This document shows, piece after piece, positions 6,069 to 8,229 of a stretch of 8,229 bases of DNA (the first letter of the stretch is position 1; each line of letters opens with the position of its first letter). This stretch comes from Candidatus Pelagibacter sp. (GTDB taxonomy: Bacteria > Pseudomonadota > Alphaproteobacteria > Pelagibacterales > Pelagibacteraceae): NCBI GenBank assembly GCA_002704625.1, contig PAGZ01000034.1, forward strand, positions 19,019 through 27,247, given 5' to 3'. The notes beneath the pieces were generated by a model. The model was given only the letters and a program-made list of their open reading frames with translations. It was not told the origin of the DNA and made no database searches. The position numbers and the translations under genes were made by a program.

Positions 6069-6365
6069 TTACTGAAAACGAAGAATTCGTAGATTTAGTG
6101 GTTCACTTCGAACTATTTTTTCTTCCTTTTTCAAAAATGTAACAGCATCCTCCATATACACATAGATAAAGTTTATACCCTCTAGTTGTTTATTATTACG
6201 TTCAAAAGCTTTTACATCTACCAATTTAACAGTATGGGTATTATTATACCAATTTAATGGATCCATAATTTCTATAATTTCCATTAATTGATTATCTTTT
6301 ACAGGGTAAAAGAGTTGATCTCCAACTTTGAGATCATTTGGTACATGGACTCCGCGTTCTGGCAT
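6069..6365 (-). CDS. 98-aa hypothetical protein
   Basis: I do not recognise this protein. It is 98 aa, soluble, without a signal peptide, transmembrane helix or cysteine motif. The N-terminal half VPNDLKVGDQLFYPVKDN, followed by MEIIEIMDPLNWYNNTHTVKLVDV, reads as alternating hydrophobic strands and could form a small beta-barrel like those of SH3-type or PUA-like adaptor domains. That is a guess from the strand pattern. The C-terminus is basic and charged (FLKKEEKIVRSEPLNLRILRFQ). It is convergent with the UV endonuclease gene, with 8 bp between stop codons and no hairpin in that gap. Its start codon overlaps a 16-nt palindrome. Codon use is like that of neighbouring viral genes, and the frame is uninterrupted, so it is probably a real gene. 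Confidence 0.6.
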   Translation of the reverse strand: MPERGVHVPNDLKVGDQLFYPVKDNQLMEIIEIMDPLNWYNNTHTVKLVDVKAFERNNKQLEGINFIYVYMEDAVTFLKKEEKIVRSEPLNLRILRFQ

Positions 6366-6380
6366 TATGATATATCATAA
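6365..6380 (-). terminator. 16-nt perfect palindrome between two minus-strand genes
   Basis: TTATGATATATCATAA is a perfect 16-nt palindrome that shares its first base with the start codon of the 98-aa gene. It lies 36 bp beyond the stop of the upstream ATP-grasp-like gene. It could be that gene's hairpin 3' end, or an operator-like site at the start of the 98-aa gene. The stem is short, so confidence is low. Confidence 0.35.
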
Positions 6381-6416
6381 GATTATAAAAAATACAAATA
6401 ATTATATTCTCCTTCA

Positions 6417-7616
6417 TTATGGTGTTTTATTTTCATAATCTTTATCAAACTGTTCCTGTGTGTATAGTGTAGATTCACCAAAATACATTTGTTTAAAAGC
6501 CTTCCATAAATTGTAATTAGCATATATTGGATTAAGAAATCTAGTAAGCCATAATAGAGAGAAAAAAGTAAATAATACTAAAAATATTTTTAATGGAGCT
6601 TTAAAAAATATGATGACAAGCAATCCTATAAAAATAGCAAATATCAATTGTGTAATGGCAAATAATACTTCAATAATTGTTTTTGTTTTCATTCCTTCTT
6701 CATGATTTCTAGACATAAATTGATAAAAAACAACACCTTCGCCGTTTACAGGTTCCCAATAATATTCTCGTAAAGGCATATCAGTAAAGCAACTAATAAG
6801 TTTTTCTATAAAATTGTGTGGCCAAATATAAAAAATTGGTCCCTTGCAGAAACATTTATAAACATAGTATGGTTCAAAAGTAATTTTTTTATCTAGCTGA
6901 TGATCCCAGAAATGTTTTGCATGAACATTATAAATATTCTGTGATAGTTCAGGTACATCTGCGGCTATTATATACATACCACTTCTAGCTGGTCGTAATC
7001 CAGCCTCTATTATTTTTGGGCCACTTTCGTTATTTCTATATTGAATATTAATAAATCCAGTGTGATTTTTAACATTTTCATTTACCCATTCTGTAATATT
7101 TATTGGTGCTGGAGTATCAGGAGAAACATATTTCCATGTATCACTAAACCCTTGTTGTTCATCCGAGTAAATATATGTTATTTGCCAAACAATTCTACCA
7201 TTAACTGATATATAATCAGTCATCCCTTCTGTGCCATCAATAAACTCTGACCACATCATTGTTGGATAATCAATATATTTTTTGAGTTGTTGTGCATTTC
7301 TGATTTTATGACAATTTTTTGATGCTGCTGATAAATGTCCATATCTAGGTTTTATAAAAATGGGGTAATTAACAATATTTTCTCTCCCTTTTAAATCTTC
7401 TAATTGACCACATTGCAAGTTTTGACTTTTTGCAACAAATAATTTATCATAAATATGTTTATTATCAGGAAACTTTACATATGCATCTCTATCACCTATA
7501 ACAGCAAGATCTGTAATATGATGATGATATGGATCTAAATATGGATTAGAATAATTCATATAACTACACCAATCTTCTTCATTTGGTAAAATAAGTTTTC
7601 TAAGAAAATCTATCAT
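6417..7616 (-). CDS. ATP-grasp-like domain protein with two C-terminal transmembrane helices
   Basis: This 399-aa protein has a soluble front part of about 250 residues patterned like an ATP-grasp ligase. YDKLFVAKSQNLQCG (56-70) resembles the segment entering the ATP lobe. PIFIKPRYGHLSA (85-97) carries the expected nucleotide-binding Lys89 and a short flexible loop. MWSEFIDGTEG (121-131) supplies the hinge-region acidic residues, and TDYISVNGRIVW (133-144) follows in the usual strand order. NIQYRN...KIIEAGLRPARSGM (190-214) corresponds to the metal-binding strand. There the common E-x-N-x-R is E204-A-G-L-R208, so the second metal ligand Asn is replaced by Gly. Hydrophobic helices at 314-338 and 342-358 near the end would fix the enzyme to a membrane, with the catalytic part on one face. 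ATP-grasp enzymes join a carboxylate to an amine or thiol through an acyl phosphate; the substrate here cannot be read. I know similar ATP-grasp proteins from marine viral sequences but have no name for them. It is followed by the 98-aa gene. Confidence 0.68.
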   Translation of the reverse strand: MIDFLRKLILPNEEDWCSYMNYSNPYLDPYHHHITDLAVIGDRDAYVKFPDNKHIYDKLFVAKSQNLQCGQLEDLKGRENIVNYPIFIKPRYGHLSAASKNCHKIRNAQQLKKYIDYPTMMWSEFIDGTEGMTDYISVNGRIVWQITYIYSDEQQGFSDTWKYVSPDTPAPINITEWVNENVKNHTGFINIQYRNNESGPKIIEAGLRPARSGMYIIAADVPELSQNIYNVHAKHFWDHQLDKKITFEPYYVYKCFCKGPIFYIWPHNFIEKLISCFTDMPLREYYWEPVNGEGVVFYQFMSRNHEEGMKTKTIIEVLFAITQLIFAIFIGLLVIIFFKAPLKIFLVLFTFFSLLWLTRFLNPIYANYNLWKAFKQMYFGESTLYTQEQFDKDYENKTP

Positions 7617-7632
7617 AACTATAATGATAAGA

Positions 7633-7660
7633 GAAAATATAATCTTAAAATTATATTTTC
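7633..7660 (-). terminator. 11-bp AT hairpin following the broken tRNA-Met-like gene
   Basis: Arms GAAAATATAAT (7633-7643) and ATTATATTTTC (7650-7660) form a perfect 11-bp stem with a 6-nt loop CTTAAA. Read on the minus strand it follows directly after the tRNA-Met-like fragment, in the place where the second half of the T-arm and the 3' acceptor strand should be. It lies 16 bp before the start of the ATP-grasp-like gene. Confidence 0.6.
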
Positions 7661-7717
7661 GATTTATAGCGACTATCTGGTTATGAGCCAGACCACTAAC
7701 CGTTGCGCCACGTAGCT
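7661..7717 (-). pseudogene. tRNA-Met(CAU)-like gene lacking its 3' third
   Basis: On the minus strand the sequence opens AGCTACGTGGCGCAACGG, like the acceptor strand and D-arm of a eukaryotic tRNA. It then gives a perfect anticodon arm, TCTGG-CTCATAA-CCAGA, with anticodon CAT at 7685-7683 and U33 in place. After a five-base variable segment, TAGTC, the T-arm fails: GCTAT followed by AAATCGA and then AAATA does not pair. No CGTAGCT acceptor complement follows; an AT hairpin occupies that space. The D-stem is also poor (CGC with GTG at best). I read this as a tRNA remnant truncated at its 3' end, although an unusual tRNA repaired or edited after transcription cannot be excluded. It lies 38 bp from tRNA-Lys on the same strand. 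Confidence 0.6.
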
Positions 7718-7718
7718 T

Positions 7719-7747
7719 TTTTTGTTTTATTCTGATAAAAATAAAAA
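7719..7747 (-). terminator. imperfect AT hairpin between tRNA-Lys and the tRNA-Met-like gene
   Basis: TTTTTGTTTTA (7719-7729) can pair with TAAAA-A-TAAAAA (7736-7747) with one bulged A and one G-U pair around loop TTCTGA. On the minus strand it starts 8 bp after the 3' end of tRNA-Lys and ends 1 bp before the tRNA-Met-like segment. It matches the hairpin-after-tRNA arrangement seen at tRNA-Asn. Confidence 0.45.
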
Positions 7748-7755
7748 TATGGAAA

Positions 7756-7828
7756 CACCTAGTGTGGGGGTCGAACCCACGACCACTAGATTAAAAGTCT
7801 AGCGCTCTACCAGCTGAGCTAACCAGGT
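7756..7828 (-). tRNA. tRNA-Lys (UUU)
   Basis: A complete 73-nt cloverleaf folds on the minus strand. The acceptor ACCTGGT pairs with ACTAGGT, with one G-U pair. The D-arm is GCTC...GAGC. The anticodon stem CTAGA/TCTAG holds the loop CTTTTAA with anticodon TTT. The T-arm GTGGG-TTCGACC-CCCAC is perfect, the discriminator is G, CCA is not encoded, and there is no intron. It reads AAA and AAG, and AAA is the main lysine codon expected in this AT-rich genome. It lies in the gap between the unidentified gene at 7877-8229 and the ATP-grasp-like gene, together with the tRNA-Met-like remnant. Confidence 0.96.
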
Positions 7829-7876
7829 AGGTGCTTCATAAATATGGTTTTTTTCTTTAAGTTATTTTTATATATT

Positions 7877-8229
7877 TTAACCAGAAACCATTGATATGTT
7901 CATGTTATCATCTTCTGCCGCAAGATCAATTATAGTGTTTTGATATTCGTGTTCAGCATTCATAACATCAATATTGTTTTGTGTGTTGGTATAAACTTTT
8001 ACAGAATACTCATAAATATGCTGACAGACATTCCACTCCATCTTAATTTCTTCAGCTAGACGAATAATCCCTTTCCACAACCCAAAACACTCCTGCTTCC
8101 TGTCTTCTGCAGCACGTGTATTCGGATAGTTTAGTTCAGCCATGGCTGCATCCCTGAACTCTTCAACAAGACCAATGAGGAAATGACCAAAATCGTGACC
8201 ATCATTACTTGTATGTTCATTCCACACAA
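7877..8229 (-). CDS. unidentified protein, N-terminus beyond the window
   Basis: The frame is open from the right edge to a TAA at 7879-7877, giving 117 visible codons. There is a GTG at 8227-8225 but no ATG near the edge, so the true start is probably outside the window and that GTG is an internal valine. I do not recognise the protein. The visible part is acidic and mostly helical in character (FLIGLVEEFRDAAMAELNYP, then LWKGIIRLAEEIKMEW, then QHIYEYSVKVYTN), with a soluble C-terminus ending in NMNISMVSG. It has no membrane segment, and its two cysteines form no recognisable motif. The reading frame is somewhat richer in G and C than neighbouring genes toward the right edge. It is upstream of tRNA-Lys on the same strand with a 48-bp gap. 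Confidence 0.6.
   Translation of the reverse strand, partial: VWNEHTSNDGHDFGHFLIGLVEEFRDAAMAELNYPNTRAAEDRKQECFGLWKGIIRLAEEIKMEWNVCQHIYEYSVKVYTNTQNNIDVMNAEHEYQNTIIDLAAEDDNMNISMVSG

Noticed and set aside
6078..6090. ACGAA-GAA-TTCGT mini-hairpin at the UVDE/98-aa junction as terminator
   Set aside because: A five-pair stem with a three-base loop inside coding sequence is easily found by chance and is not AT-rich like the others.
7829..7834. CACCTA just 5' of tRNA-Lys could pair with TAGGTG at its 3' end, giving an alternative acceptor stem
   Set aside because: That register would leave an unpaired linker before the D-arm; the standard seven-pair acceptor with proper spacing is preferred.
7617..7876. 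Possible mobile element or integrase site around the tRNA cluster
   Set aside because: There is no integrase, no direct-repeat att pair and no transposon ends; only the truncated tRNA hints at a past event.

Overview
The window looks like part of a eukaryote-infecting giant virus genome (Nucleocytoviricota), most likely an alga- or protist-infecting member of Imitervirales close to Mesomimiviridae. Four observations support this. The DNA is AT-rich and gene-dense, with intergenic gaps of 2 to about 80 bp. Several gene and tRNA ends are followed by AT-rich inverted repeats, like the hairpin 3' ends described for Mimivirus. A perfect AAAATTGA, the early promoter core of that group, lies 43 bp before one gene. 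Several proteins belong to families I know essentially only from algal giant viruses. The exact lineage is inference.

Left part (1-3721), all on the minus strand. From the right, the order is a small zinc-ribbon-like protein (3455-3721), a conserved 191-aa giant-virus protein (2801-3376), a 595-aa DUF5899-like protein with an N-terminal membrane anchor (967-2754), a small clamp-loader (RFC) subunit (95-907), and the first 30 codons of another conserved viral protein that leaves the window (1-92). The 191-aa and 595-aa proteins are probably virion or morphogenesis proteins. The clamp loader belongs to DNA replication.

Middle part (3722-6060), all on the plus strand. A 69-bp divergent intergenic region leads to a nearly canonical single ubiquitin with a two-residue tail. 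Its base composition (about 51% GC) is unlike everything around it, which suggests recent capture from a host. Next come tRNA-Asn(GUU) set between two AT-rich hairpins, a seven-helix membrane protein starting MCFNA, and a UV damage endonuclease (UVDE) with the early promoter motif.

Right part (6061-8229), all on the minus strand. It holds a 98-aa orphan that converges on UVDE with 8 bp between stop codons, and an ATP-grasp-like domain tethered to membrane by two C-terminal helices. It then has a tRNA cluster: intact tRNA-Lys(UUU) plus a tRNA-Met(CAU)-like gene whose 3' third is missing and replaced by an AT hairpin. Last is an unidentified protein cut by the window edge.

The genes fit a virus that brings its own replication and repair parts, interferes with host ubiquitin signalling, supplements tRNAs for AT-rich codons, and makes virion and membrane proteins. 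The least understood items are the ATP-grasp membrane protein, the MCFNA membrane protein and the broken tRNA. I see no CRISPR array, transposase or defence system here.
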